A DNA stretch of 64,000 bases from an uncultured Candidatus Saccharibacteria bacterium (GTDB lineage Bacteria > Patescibacteriota > Saccharimonadia > Saccharimonadales > Saccharimonadaceae): NCBI GenBank assembly GCA_947253945.1, contig CAMYAY010000002.1:50218-114217 (forward strand), read 5' to 3'. The position numbers were made by a program, and so were the translations under genes. The notes below the pieces were generated by a model that did not search any database, was not told where the DNA came from, and was given only the letters and a program-made list of their open reading frames with translations. Every line of letters starts with the position of its first letter. The first letter of the stretch is position 1. This document shows positions 16,415 through 24,575 of the stretch, one piece after another.

Positions 16415-17977
16415 TTACTTACCAGCTGAATCTGGATCACCCGTAACCGTTTTTGGCTTATCACTACTGGTTTTATCTTCCTTTGCTGCTGGCTTCTTAC
16501 GGTCAATCGTTGCCGCATCAGCAGCACTGTTGACACGGTCAAGCGCCTGACCCTCCTGAACGCTAGCATCGAACCGATTTAACACCGTTGTGATATCTTT
16601 AGTCGCCGTATCCACCACGGCACGTTGGTCATTACGTTTCACTTTCGCTGCAACTGACTTAATTGAACTGATTAGTTTATCTAGTTGCTGATGCAGTACC
16701 GTCAAGAGGTCTCGGTCAAGCTGACCTTGCGCCCGTGAATCGTCAAGCTTCTGCCAAATACTTCGGTCGGCCTTGAGTGGCTTGTACTTACCTCTGCCGC
16801 GCGCACCCATGCCTAAATTCTTAAACAGCTCTTGCTCTTGGGTACTTACCGTCAGGAGAGTTTCGTTCATCGAGCGAAACTCCTTGCGCGTGAACACGCT
16901 TTGGTTTTTCTGTGCATAGTTTAGTACTGACTGCACATTAGCAATATTTTGCTGCACACGACCTAAACCAGCTAACGGACCATTTTCTTGTGCTGACAGG
17001 GCAGCCATCACCGAAACAACCACCACTACAACAGTTGCGCCAACACCAGCAAAAACGAACAGCTTGCTGTCGATTGGCTTATGCTGATTTTTTAACGCCT
17101 CAGGTTCAATATAATTTAAATAATCGATACTACCATAAACTGGTGCCGGAGCGGGCTTAGGCTGAGCGTGTGTTTGCTCAGGCGATTGCCCTTCAATAAA
17201 AGTAGTTGGTGCCGCTGGAGTAGGTGTGACAGGCTGGGCTGGCGTACCTTGCGTCGGGTACGCATAACCCTGATTTGGATACTGTGCGTACTGCGGATAC
17301 TGTTGATATTGTTGGTACTGTTGGTACTGTTGGTACTGCGCATAAGCCTGCGGTGGATAACTAGCGGGATAAGCCGCCGGCATTTGACCCGGCGCGGGTT
17401 GTGCTGGATTAATTTGCGGCAACGGTGGAATATTAGAATTAGCCTGGGCTTGAGCTTGAGCAGCTTGTTCGGGGCTAAATGCCATAGACTGACCAGCGTA
17501 ATTTGCTGTCTGACCATTTTGCGGCAAACCCATTTGGAAGGTACTCGGAGCGTCGAACTGTGGTAAATCTGGCTTTAAAGTATGAACCTCGCCCGTTGCA
17601 TAATAGTCACCCGAAATAATCGTACGGTTATTAGTACCTTGTAAAAGCTTATTATTGCGCTTCGGGATAATGTTGCCTTGTAACTTTTTTAGCTCACCCT
17701 TTGGTAGCGTTGAACCATAAATATTATCGTTAATTACCGAACTATCTACCGCTGTTGGTGCCTTGCTCATTGGGCTATTCGGATCGTTATAGCTTGGGGC
17801 GTTATAAGTCGGGATATATTGCGGCGTTATCGCGTTAGAGTTAAAGCCTTGGCTACTACTGCCATTACTCTTGCTGTTACCACTATTACTTTTCGTATTT
17901 GGGGACGACGTCTTTGAACTACTGTGTGGCTGCTTTGCGCCGCCACTAGAATTGCCATTGCCCGAACTTTTAACCAT
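16415..17977 (-). CDS. Single-pass membrane protein with Gln/Tyr/Pro-rich N-terminal region
   Basis: A 520-residue protein without a recognised family. Residues 1-60 are Ser/Asn/Gly-rich, and about 60-280 are Gln/Pro/Tyr/Ala-rich low complexity, including four tandem QYQ-type tripeptides. One strong membrane helix follows at about 305-325 (FVFAGVGATVVVVVVSVM), then a helical domain of about 150 residues (330-480) and an acidic, lysine-rich end. There is no N-terminal signal, so the disordered part is probably cytoplasmic and the helical domain outside; this is an inference. A minus-strand TAAAAT preceded by TGC ends six bases before the ATG, so it is leaderless. A scaffold or envelope role is plausible but unproven. 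Confidence 0.75.
   Translation of the reverse strand: MVKSSGNGNSSGGAKQPHSSSKTSSPNTKSNSGNSKSNGSSSQGFNSNAITPQYIPTYNAPSYNDPNSPMSKAPTAVDSSVINDNIYGSTLPKGELKKLQGNIIPKRNNKLLQGTNNRTIISGDYYATGEVHTLKPDLPQFDAPSTFQMGLPQNGQTANYAGQSMAFSPEQAAQAQAQANSNIPPLPQINPAQPAPGQMPAAYPASYPPQAYAQYQQYQQYQQYQQYPQYAQYPNQGYAYPTQGTPAQPVTPTPAAPTTFIEGQSPEQTHAQPKPAPAPVYGSIDYLNYIEPEALKNQHKPIDSKLFVFAGVGATVVVVVVSVMAALSAQENGPLAGLGRVQQNIANVQSVLNYAQKNQSVFTRKEFRSMNETLLTVSTQEQELFKNLGMGARGRGKYKPLKADRSIWQKLDDSRAQGQLDRDLLTVLHQQLDKLISSIKSVAAKVKRNDQRAVVDTATKDITTVLNRFDASVQEGQALDRVNSAADAATIDRKKPAAKEDKTSSDKPKTVTGDPDSAGK
17301..17336 (-). repeat. Four 9-base tandem units within the Gln/Tyr-rich gene
   Basis: On the plus strand the unit TGTTGGTAC occurs three times, preceded by a variant TGTTGATAT. 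It encodes the QYQ-type tripeptide repeats and could vary in copy number without shifting the frame. Confidence 0.8.
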
Positions 17978-17983
17978 ACCTAA

Positions 17984-17989
17984 ATTTTA
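17984..17989 (-). promoter_or_regulatory. Extended -10 (TGCTAAAAT) of the Gln/Tyr-rich protein gene
   Basis: The minus-strand TAAAAT, preceded by TGC, ends six bases from the ATG at 17977. Confidence 0.55.
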
Positions 17990-18018
17990 GCATAAACAAC
18001 ATGAACTGACAATTGTTA

Positions 18019-18024
18019 TATAAT
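18019..18024 (+). promoter_or_regulatory. -10 box of leaderless dnaG (GTG start)
   Basis: TATAAT ends seven bases before the GTG at 18032, supporting GTG as the real start. Confidence 0.55.
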
Positions 18025-18031
18025 AATAGTA

Positions 18032-19825
18032 GTGAACGACGCTAGGGAAGAAATCAGAAACCGGCTCGCCATCGAAGATGTGATTGGCGAATACGTCGAA
18101 CTGCGCCGCGCAGGGCGCTACTTCAAGGCGCTCAGCCCGTTTACCCACGAACACACACCATCATTCATTGTCACCCCCGACCGCAACATTTGGCACGACT
18201 TTTCTTCAGGGCAGGGCGGCGACATCTTTAAGTTTGTTATGCTAGCCGAAGGTGTTAGCTTCCCTGAAGCCATGGAAATTCTAGCGCGTAAGGCGGGCGT
18301 CGACCTCAGTAAATACGATACCCGCCACCGTAAGGGGCTTGCAGAACTAAAAGCTAAACAAATTGAGATGAACACTACCGCCATGAATTACTTCCAGCGG
18401 CAGCTAATTAACAGTAAACTGGCTCTAGAATACGCCCGCCAACGGCGGCAATTATCACCCGAAACCATCCTAAAATGGGGTATTGGCTACGCGCCACCGC
18501 GCCATCAGCTCAAATCGCTTCTCATGAGCAAGGGCTATCAACGCAACGATATCAAAGCAGCGGGCCTCAATATCTTTGAAGACTACAACTTCAAAGGTGA
18601 AAGTGAGGGCTACCATGGCGGCAACCGGCTCATGATTCCATTACGCGACAGCCAAGGGCAGGTGGTGGGCTTCACTGGTCGCATTTTAGATGACCACCAA
18701 CCAAAGTACCTCAATACCCCAGCCACCGCCGTCTACGACAAAGGGCGCCAACTCTTTGGCCTCAACTTTGCGCGCGACGCCATCCGCACCAAGGGCTACG
18801 TCATCGTGGTAGAGGGCAACATGGATGTAATGACTTCATCACAAGCTGGCATCAGTAATATCGTAGCAGTTGCCGGCACTGCTTTGACGACTTATCACCT
18901 CAAGAGCCTCGGGCGGCTAACTAGCGACATTCGCTTCTGTTTTGATTCTGACGCTGCTGGCGTGAAAGCCACCGAGCGCGCCATCGCGCTCGCCGGCCCA
19001 CTCAATCTCAATTTATCCGTCATTGATTATTCTAAAGCCGGCGTAAAAGACCCTGACGAGCTAATTAAAAAGGACGTTGCCGCATGGGAGAAATTATCTA
19101 ATACGAACACACCAGCCGTTGACTGGGTACTTGAACGTTATAAGTCACAAAACGACCTTTCAACTGCCGAAGGTAAAAAAATCGTCACTTCAAAGGCTCT
19201 CGCCGTCGTTAAAAATCTCACCGACCCCGTCGAAGTTGAGTTTTATCTCAAGAAAATTGCCACGCTCACCGACACTAGCGTAGAAACTTTATCCCGCAAG
19301 CTCGCCGGCACACCTGAGCCAACTGCGCCACCACGGCGCCACGCGGTCAAAACTACTCTAAAGCCGGCTAACCGCCACACTACCGACTATTACCTTAATC
19401 TAATTTTCGCAATTGCCCTAAAGAACCAAATCAATCGGCCGCTCGTCGCGAAGATTCCCGATAGCTATCTCAGCACCTCGTTTATCCAACTCAAGCAAAA
19501 CTTACTCGGGCAGGGCGCGCCAACCGGTGAAGCCACTGACTTAATTGCCAAGCTTGAAATGTTTAGCGACGCTGAACTGCCGCCACATCCCGACTTCACC
19601 AACCTAATGCTCACTAGCCTCAATACACTATTCAAGCTCCAACTCCAGCACCAACTCGACCAACTTCAAACTCAGTTCGATCAAGCCTTTAATAGTGGTA
19701 GTAGCGACCTCACCGCATTAAACGCCAAGCTTACTACCACACGCCAGACGCTCACAAAATTGGAGCGCAGTAACGTCAGCAACGACTTTGCTGGCTTACG
19801 CGACCTCTGGCAACAACAGAGCTAA
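18032..19825 (+). CDS. dnaG: DNA primase with a degenerate zinc-binding domain
   Basis: A DnaG-type primase of 597 residues that makes RNA primers for replication. The N-terminal domain aligns with the CHC2 zinc finger (IEDVIGEYVELRRAGRYFKA, HTPSFIVTPDRNIWHDF, GGDIFKFVML). However, the ligand cysteines are gone: the usual CPFH is SPFTH at 35-39, and the usual HCFGCG is HDFSSG at 55-60. The TOPRIM core is intact: VVEGNMDVMTSSQAGI with its glutamate near residue 260, and FCFDSDAAGVKA near 303. The C-terminal third is a helical, helicase-interaction-like region. The GTG start at 18032 is supported by TATAAT placement. Loss of zinc binding is read directly; its effect is unknown. Confidence 0.94.
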   Translation: MNDAREEIRNRLAIEDVIGEYVELRRAGRYFKALSPFTHEHTPSFIVTPDRNIWHDFSSGQGGDIFKFVMLAEGVSFPEAMEILARKAGVDLSKYDTRHRKGLAELKAKQIEMNTTAMNYFQRQLINSKLALEYARQRRQLSPETILKWGIGYAPPRHQLKSLLMSKGYQRNDIKAAGLNIFEDYNFKGESEGYHGGNRLMIPLRDSQGQVVGFTGRILDDHQPKYLNTPATAVYDKGRQLFGLNFARDAIRTKGYVIVVEGNMDVMTSSQAGISNIVAVAGTALTTYHLKSLGRLTSDIRFCFDSDAAGVKATERAIALAGPLNLNLSVIDYSKAGVKDPDELIKKDVAAWEKLSNTNTPAVDWVLERYKSQNDLSTAEGKKIVTSKALAVVKNLTDPVEVEFYLKKIATLTDTSVETLSRKLAGTPEPTAPPRRHAVKTTLKPANRHTTDYYLNLIFAIALKNQINRPLVAKIPDSYLSTSFIQLKQNLLGQGAPTGEATDLIAKLEMFSDAELPPHPDFTNLMLTSLNTLFKLQLQHQLDQLQTQFDQAFNSGSSDLTALNAKLTTTRQTLTKLERSNVSNDFAGLRDLWQQQS

Positions 19826-19875
19826 CCATTACCACTATTGACATTTTTAGTATAATATGCTAATATATTGACATA

Positions 19876-20211
19876 GTGAAAAATAAAACAAAAAGTCAAA
19901 CCATTTCCTACCATCGCATCCCGAGCTCGCTCCAGATACTGGTTGACCGCTCACGTCAAATTGAGCGCGAAGCGCGTCGTGGATACTACAAGACAATTCA
20001 ATATGTCTTTATTATCGCTGGCGTCGGTTTAGCTTTGGCTGCCACACATGGAGCGTTTTACCCGGTCTACCATCACGTTACGGCGCCGGAATTCAGTCGC
20101 CGCGTCCACGCCGACCTCCATACTTACAGTGAGTCTGACATTCCGTCCGACGCCATTCTAGCTGATAGTAAATCATTGCGCCTCTTAAAACGCTTTTTAC
20201 GTCACTGCTAA
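19876..20211 (+). CDS. Small single-pass membrane protein of unknown function
   Basis: A 111-residue protein starting at GTG 19876. A basic N-terminal 40 residues (RSRQIEREARRGYYKT) precede one membrane helix (about 43-62, IQYVFIIAGVGLALAATHGA) and an extracytoplasmic or cytoplasmic tail of about 50 residues. No family is recognised. TATAAT at 19851-19856 would leave a leader of roughly 13 bases. The GTG start is chosen because it is the first start codon after the box; no strong ribosome site is visible. Confidence 0.55.
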   Translation: MKNKTKSQTISYHRIPSSLQILVDRSRQIEREARRGYYKTIQYVFIIAGVGLALAATHGAFYPVYHHVTAPEFSRRVHADLHTYSESDIPSDAILADSKSLRLLKRFLRHC

Positions 20212-20226
20212 ATTAACCAAAAGGAT

Positions 20227-20232
20227 TATAAT
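20227..20232 (+). promoter_or_regulatory. -10 box of the leaderless HAD phosphatase gene
   Basis: TATAAT ends six bases before the ATG at 20239. Confidence 0.6.
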
Positions 20233-20238
20233 AGAATT

Positions 20239-21015
20239 ATGAAGAAATTACTCGCATTTGATATCGATGACACTCTAAACGTCGCCAAAACCCCAATGAC
20301 AGGTGAGATGGCGCACATTTTTGCCGAGCTGCTTGACTATTATCCAGTTTGTGTGATTTCTGGGCAAAAATTTGGCCAGTTTATTCGCCAAATTCTCTTA
20401 CCACTGAACGACGAGGCAACTCCTGAGCGTATGCGACGACTTCATTTAATGGTAGCGCAGGGGACACAGTATTATGTTTACCAGTCAGGTGATCCATTCC
20501 GGCCAGAAAGCTGGCGCGAGGTTTATTCTTATCCGCTCACTAGTGAACAGGTAAAGCAAATCACCACTGCTGTCGAGCGGGCGGCACGTGAATTAGGCTA
20601 TTGGTGCGAGCAGCCAGCTGGCGAAATTATCGAAAACCGCAACAGTCAGGTCACCTTTAGCGCCCTCGGCCAAGCCGCCGCGCCGGTTGATAAATACCAA
20701 TGGGATCCTGACCACAGTAAACGTAATAAGATTGTCGCTCGCGCCCGCGAACTCGCGCCCGACTTTGATTACGAAGTTGCCGGCACTACAAGCATTAATG
20801 TCTTTTTGCCGGGAATGAATAAAACCTTTGGTATGAATCAGCTGATGAAGGCATTAAATCTACAAAAATCTGATATTCTTTACTTTGGTGATATGACTCA
20901 GCCAGGTGGCAATGACTACCCAGTCAAGCAAATGGGAATCGATGTTATCACCGTCACCAAGTGGCAAGATACCGCCTACGCCCTACAAGGCATTATTGGC
21001 CTGAATCGTCATTAA
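20239..21015 (+). CDS. HAD-superfamily phosphatase (phosphomannomutase/Cof-like, type IIB)
   Basis: A 258-residue HAD hydrolase. Motif I is LLAFDIDDTLN with nucleophile D8 and acid D10; motif II is in VCVISGQ; motif IV is ILYFGDMTQPGGNDYPVK. The C2-type cap and the overall layout resemble eukaryotic-type phosphomannomutase and sugar phosphatases, including the conserved N-x-x-Q-V-T-F strand (RNSQVTFSALG). It probably acts on a sugar phosphate in the cytoplasm. Mutase versus phosphatase cannot be decided here. The gene is leaderless and is followed by tRNA-Ser(GGA). Confidence 0.85.
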   Translation: MKKLLAFDIDDTLNVAKTPMTGEMAHIFAELLDYYPVCVISGQKFGQFIRQILLPLNDEATPERMRRLHLMVAQGTQYYVYQSGDPFRPESWREVYSYPLTSEQVKQITTAVERAARELGYWCEQPAGEIIENRNSQVTFSALGQAAAPVDKYQWDPDHSKRNKIVARARELAPDFDYEVAGTTSINVFLPGMNKTFGMNQLMKALNLQKSDILYFGDMTQPGGNDYPVKQMGIDVITVTKWQDTAYALQGIIGLNRH

Positions 21016-21036
21016 ATATGTTAAAATAGTAGGCAG

Positions 21037-21128
21037 GGAGGGGTGTCCGAGCGGTTGAAGGAGCACGCTTGGAAAGCGTGTATAGGCGGTGACGTCTATC
21101 TGGGGTTCGAATCCCCATCCCTCCGCCA
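21037..21128 (+). tRNA. tRNA-Ser (anticodon GGA)
   Basis: A 92-base class II tRNA with encoded CCA. The acceptor is GGAGGGG/TCCCTCC; the anticodon stem CACGC/GCGTG encloses TTGGAAA (anticodon GGA). A long variable arm and the GGTTCGAATCC T loop are present. It decodes UCC and UCU. Confidence 0.95.
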
Positions 21129-21143
21129 GTATTATTTATTACT

Positions 21144-21172
21144 AAAAATAGGGCTCGAAGCCCTATTTTTAA
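21144..21172. terminator. Bidirectional terminator between tRNA-Ser(GGA) and the pilin-like cluster
   Basis: Perfect 12-base arms AAAAATAGGGCT and AGCCCTATTTTT with loop CGA. It can end the tRNA transcript rightward and the pilin-like operon leftward. Confidence 0.9.
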
Positions 21173-21184
21173 ATTCTTAATCAA

Positions 21185-21529
21185 TTAGCCAACGTGTGGT
21201 CCAACTGTACCGCCAGAGCCACTACTAGTAGTTAAAGTTTGGAACACCCAGTTTACAATAGCGTAACCAAGAATAGCCACCACTAGACCAACAATAGCGT
21301 AAAGAATAGTATTTTTTGCGTCCTTAACGCGGCTACCATCACCGCCAGATAGTACGTAGCGAATACCACCGTAGATAATCATGAAGATTGCGAGCACACC
21401 CACAATGAACAACATGAGGTTGATAAAGCGGGGAATAACGGCATTTACACCATTGAACAAATCAGTTGGTTGCCCCTTGCCACGGTATGGGCCGCTAAAT
21501 ACATCCGGAAGCGATAGTGGTAATGACAT
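21185..21529 (-). CDS. T4SS pilin-like protein (TrbC/VirB2-like), copy 1
   Basis: A 114-residue two-helix protein. Helix 1 (about 35-55, LMLFIVGVLAIFMIIYGGIR) is followed by a short polar loop (SGGDGSRVKDAKNT) and helix 2 (about 70-92, ILYAIVGLVVAILGYAIVNW), ending in a Gly/Ser tail. This is the core shared by all seven small proteins of this cluster. Such proteins are the proposed pilus or channel subunits of Gram-positive and CPR type IV secretion systems. No cleaved signal is obvious in this copy. Last gene of the leftward cluster, before a strong terminator. Confidence 0.8.
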   Translation of the reverse strand: MSLPLSLPDVFSGPYRGKGQPTDLFNGVNAVIPRFINLMLFIVGVLAIFMIIYGGIRYVLSGGDGSRVKDAKNTILYAIVGLVVAILGYAIVNWVFQTLTTSSGSGGTVGPHVG

Positions 21530-21538
21530 TTATAGTCC

Positions 21539-21991
21539 CTACTTAGCTGCACCAGCAGTGGCACCGCCGGAGCCAGAACCACTACCGTCGCCCCATAGAC
21601 CTGTAATCCAATTGACCACAGCGTATGCAATAATAGCCACAATCAAGCCAACCACAGCGTAAATCAAGGTATCCTTAGCTGAGGTAACTTGCTGTTTATC
21701 ACCATGAGCAGTAGTGTAGCGAATACCAGCGAAGATAATCATCACCACTGACAACAGACCAACGATAAATAGCATCGTGTTAATTACGGTAGTAACAACA
21801 CCACCGTTGCCAAGCAAGTTCTTTGCCTGGCCAGAACCCTGTGAACAGTCATTTTTCACAGCGCCAGTAAGACCTTCAGCAGCATTGCAGTCACCTGTAG
21901 CGTATGCTGGTACGGCAAATACCCCGAAAGCTAGAGCTGCGACAGCTACAACTGTTACGGCTGAACGTAGCTTGCTTAGTATTTTTTTCAT
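21539..21991 (-). CDS. T4SS pilin-like protein, copy 2 (with signal peptide)
   Basis: A 150-residue exported two-helix protein. A signal peptide (residues 1-31, ending FAVPAYA) precedes a short extracytoplasmic part with two cysteines (C34 and another about 15 residues on). Helices at about 70-90 and 106-128 carry the cluster core: MIIFAGIRYTTAHGDKQQV and LIYAVVGLIVAIIAYAVVNW. The C-terminus is Gly/Ser-rich. AAAGGAGGA about ten bases upstream is a strong ribosome site, and several AT-rich -10-like boxes lie in 22020-22060, so a promoter here may raise expression of copies 1 and 2. Confidence 0.82.
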   Translation of the reverse strand: MKKILSKLRSAVTVVAVAALAFGVFAVPAYATGDCNAAEGLTGAVKNDCSQGSGQAKNLLGNGGVVTTVINTMLFIVGLLSVVMIIFAGIRYTTAHGDKQQVTSAKDTLIYAVVGLIVAIIAYAVVNWITGLWGDGSGSGSGGATAGAAK

Positions 21992-22078
21992 TTGAATTTC
22001 CTCCTTTATCTGAAATTACTTAACTTGATTATATAATAATATATTATATTATGCAATATACATGTATTAATATCAGAG

Positions 22079-22579
22079 TTATTTACTACCACTGCCGCTG
22101 GAACTATCCGGGTCACCGCCAGTTTTACTGTCGCCAGAACCAGATTTACCACCGTCCTTGCTAGTACTAGTTGCGGTGGTGTCTGTAGATGTACTCGCCT
22201 TTCCAGTATTGAACGTAGCAGTAATCCAGTTAACCACAGCGTATGCAATAATAGCTATCACAAGGCCAATCACAGCATACATAATCGTATCCTTAGCGGC
22301 AGTTACTTGCGTCTTATCACCGTGAGAAGTAATATAACGAATACCGCCATAAATCAGCATAATTACCGCTAGTAAACCAACAATAAATAGCATGGTGTTT
22401 AAAACAGTGTTTATTACACTTGTCATCGTCAAGCCGCCAGCCTCATTTTGCGTCTTTGCAACCCCATTATTGATGTTTTGAATACCAGTAGCAAAGGCAT
22501 TCTGCACAAAAACACATCCTAGAGCGGCAGAGCTTAACCCCGCGGTGATTATTTTACTTATTTTTTTCATGTTGGCCAT
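22079..22579 (-). CDS. T4SS pilin-like protein, copy 3
   Basis: A 166-residue protein. The signal peptide ends near residue 31 (FVQNAFA), followed by a short N-terminal part without cysteine, then the paired helices with core IYGGIRYITSHGDKTQV and IMYAVIGLVIAIIAYAVVNW. A long Ser/Thr/Gly/Asp-rich tail of about 45 residues follows. The tail probably lies outside if the two helices form a hairpin. It is very close in core sequence to copy 2, pointing to a recent duplication. A ribosome site is visible upstream of 22579 (AGGAGGAT). Confidence 0.82.
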   Translation of the reverse strand: MANMKKISKIITAGLSSAALGCVFVQNAFATGIQNINNGVAKTQNEAGGLTMTSVINTVLNTMLFIVGLLAVIMLIYGGIRYITSHGDKTQVTAAKDTIMYAVIGLVIAIIAYAVVNWITATFNTGKASTSTDTTATSTSKDGGKSGSGDSKTGGDPDSSSGSGSK

Positions 22580-22594
22580 TTTATCCTCCTATTT

Positions 22595-23008
22595 TTATAA
22601 CCTTCCAACAACAAACTCAACTATTGCATACGCGCTAATCGCCAGCACCAACCCTGCAATTGCATAGATTATTATGGTCTTAGCGCTCGAAATACTGTTC
22701 TTATTGCCAGCCGATGTCATGTACTTTATACCTCCATATATTAGCACAATTACCGCTAAAACGCCAATACCAATTAAGGCTAATTTAATATAGCCATTGA
22801 TTATCTTAGCCAAATCAGACTCTGCGCCACCATTTGTGTTCTTTAGATCATCGCAGATTGTAGCGCTCGAACCCGCACACGGACAACCAGAGGCTTTAGG
22901 GTTACTAGCACAATCCGACGCATCAGCCAACGCTAATGGAGCAGGGGCAAACATTACCACAGCAACCGCCACTGATAAAACTAGTGATCTTATCTTTATG
23001 TTACCCAT
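22595..23008 (-). CDS. T4SS pilin-like protein, copy 4
   Basis: A 137-residue exported protein with a signal peptide ending near ALADA (residue 30). A cysteine-containing extracytoplasmic segment (four cysteines at about 33-51: DCAS, GCPC, ICDD) precedes the two helices, IGVLAVIVLIYGGIKYMTSA and IIIYAIAGLVLAISAYAIVE. It ends right after helix 2 without the Ser/Gly tail of copies 2 and 3. It overlaps copy 5 by eight bases, indicating co-transcription. Confidence 0.8.
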   Translation of the reverse strand: MGNIKIRSLVLSVAVAVVMFAPAPLALADASDCASNPKASGCPCAGSSATICDDLKNTNGGAESDLAKIINGYIKLALIGIGVLAVIVLIYGGIKYMTSAGNKNSISSAKTIIIYAIAGLVLAISAYAIVEFVVGRL

Positions 23009-23345
23009 AATATACTCCTAGCAGACTAAGGCCTTTGCCAGCAGCACCGTCCAAAAGCATCTGTACAATGCCATACGCGGCGGCGGCAATCACTAACCCA
23101 GCAATTGAATAAATAATGCCTCGCTTAGCATTAGCTATCGCTTTCGGATCACCGTTGGCCGTTAAAAACTTATAGCCGCAGGCAATTAGCGCACCCACCG
23201 CTAACATGCCAATAAGAAACAGGATCGCCTTTATTATATTACTCAGTAAACTGTCGCCATCGGAAGTCGGTATACCGATTTCACAGTTGTTACAGTTTTT
23301 AATGCTCACCGCCACTATTTTAAAGTTATTAAGTATACTATTCAT
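23001..23345 (-). CDS. T4SS pilin-like protein, copy 5
   Basis: A 114-residue two-helix protein without an obvious cleavable signal. The N-terminal 35 residues contain a CNNC pair, followed by helix 1 (ILFLIGMLAVGALIACGYKF), loop LTANGDPKAIANAKRG and helix 2 (IIYSIAGLVIAAAAYGIVQM). The loop has the shared GD-x3-x-x-AK pattern of the cluster. The start lies two bases from the end of copy 6, so it is in the same transcript. Confidence 0.78.
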   Translation of the reverse strand: MNSILNNFKIVAVSIKNCNNCEIGIPTSDGDSLLSNIIKAILFLIGMLAVGALIACGYKFLTANGDPKAIANAKRGIIYSIAGLVIAAAAYGIVQMLLDGAAGKGLSLLGVYYG

Positions 23346-23346
23346 T

Positions 23347-24138
23347 CTATTTTCCTTTTAGACTACCCACAATAAACGTAATTATTGCCGTTGCAGCAAT
23401 TGCAATTATCAATCCAATAACACCATTGATTAAAATAGTCTTTGCCTTAGCAATACCATCCGGAGAAGCAGAGTAACTACCGATAATAAACATTGCACCC
23501 GCATAGATAATTACAATCACCGCCGCAATACCAGCCAAGCGCAATAATATTTCAGTAATATTTAGCACAATTTTCATTATTTGAGGGCCAATTTGTCTAC
23601 CAGGTTTAAAGTATACATCGCGATTCCAAGCTGGAAAACCGAGAAAATCACCGACTGGATCAGATCCAATTCCATCACCACTCAACGTACCTTCCGCTCG
23701 ATCTGGGTTTTTAGTACCTTCGCCACCAGAAGTAGATGTATCACCAGTTGATGATCCGCTATGGTCACCAGTTGGACCTCCCGTACTACCATCTTTCTGG
23801 GATTTAAGATATTTTTCCAAATCAGCCTTAGCTTTCTTTGCCGCAGAACAATCCCATTTCTTAACATCATACATCGTACCACCAGGAGCAGAACTTATAG
23901 CTACAGATGAGGTCGAAACATTGCACCAATGGGCAACATTATTACAAGCATTAGATACAGCATCAGTAGCATCAACATAACTATCGTCGTATTTCAAGCA
24001 AATATCTGGAGTTATAGTACCAAAATCGCCTACATAACTACTAGTAGGAGGTTCAGCAAAAGCTGACGCCCTAAAAAACAATGTAGTTAGTAGTGTGATT
24101 AATACAAAAACGAATACGTTACCATAATTCTTTTTCAT
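23347..24138 (-). CDS. Large pilin-like protein with Cys module, copy 6
   Basis: A 263-residue exported protein. A signal peptide (1-28, ending ASAFA) precedes an extracytoplasmic domain with cysteines arranged like those in the VirB6-like neighbours: C-x6-C (ACNNVAHWC) then WDCSAAKKAKADLEKYL. A Gly/Ser/Thr-rich linker follows, then two C-terminal helices (IAAVIVIIYAGAMFIIGSYS and ILINGVIGLIIAIAATAIIT) matching the pilin-like core in layout. It may be a specialised tip or adaptor subunit. The start overlaps the end of copy 7 by four bases (ATGA). Confidence 0.78.
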   Translation of the reverse strand: MKKNYGNVFVFVLITLLTTLFFRASAFAEPPTSSYVGDFGTITPDICLKYDDSYVDATDAVSNACNNVAHWCNVSTSSVAISSAPGGTMYDVKKWDCSAAKKAKADLEKYLKSQKDGSTGGPTGDHSGSSTGDTSTSGGEGTKNPDRAEGTLSGDGIGSDPVGDFLGFPAWNRDVYFKPGRQIGPQIMKIVLNITEILLRLAGIAAVIVIIYAGAMFIIGSYSASPDGIAKAKTILINGVIGLIIAIAATAIITFIVGSLKGK

Positions 24139-24509
24139 CCAAATATTCCTCCAGGAACCAAGAAGTTAAGTAGCGAATACATAAAGAAGTAGCCAATCAA
24201 GGCAATAATGGCATTACGGATAATTTTCTTGCCGTTCTCAACCTTTGATTTGTCGGCGCCCGCTGTCAGATAGATAATTGAGCCATAGACTATCGCCATC
24301 AGCACCACAACGGAAAGACCAGCAGCTAGCCAGCCTAGAATAGTTGCTACCGTACCCATCATCGGATTATCTCCATTTTTGCAGCCCCAATCGAAATAGG
24401 TTTTTACTTTGCAAGGCCCATCGTCATCCGCCAACGCAACTCGACTAAAGGCCAAAGCTAGCGCGAGAGCAGAAATTGGTTTAACTAATTTATTTTTGCG
24501 GCTAAGCAT
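24135..24509 (-). CDS. T4SS pilin-like protein, copy 7
   Basis: A 124-residue protein and the first gene of the leftward cluster. A signal-like N-terminus (1-28, ending ALA) is followed by a short loop with two cysteines. Two helices follow (ILGWLAAGLSVVVLMAIVYG and IIRNAIIALIGYFFMYSLLN) around the loop AGADKSKVENGKK. It is the most divergent of the seven. The upstream 24510-24575 gap is the divergent control region for this cluster and the VirB6-like genes; TATGAT on the minus strand and TATAAT on the plus strand are visible. Confidence 0.75.
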   Translation of the reverse strand: MLSRKNKLVKPISALALALAFSRVALADDDGPCKVKTYFDWGCKNGDNPMMGTVATILGWLAAGLSVVVLMAIVYGSIIYLTAGADKSKVENGKKIIRNAIIALIGYFFMYSLLNFLVPGGIFG

Positions 24510-24575
24510 ATCCTATATATATCATATTGCAAAAAAATCTACAATAATTTAATATAATTACATAAGCTTATTTGT

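Noticed and set aside
17291..17340. Short tandem repeat considered as a CRISPR-like array
   Set aside because: The units are 9 bases without spacers, in frame, and encode QYQ-type tripeptides; no cas genes are present.
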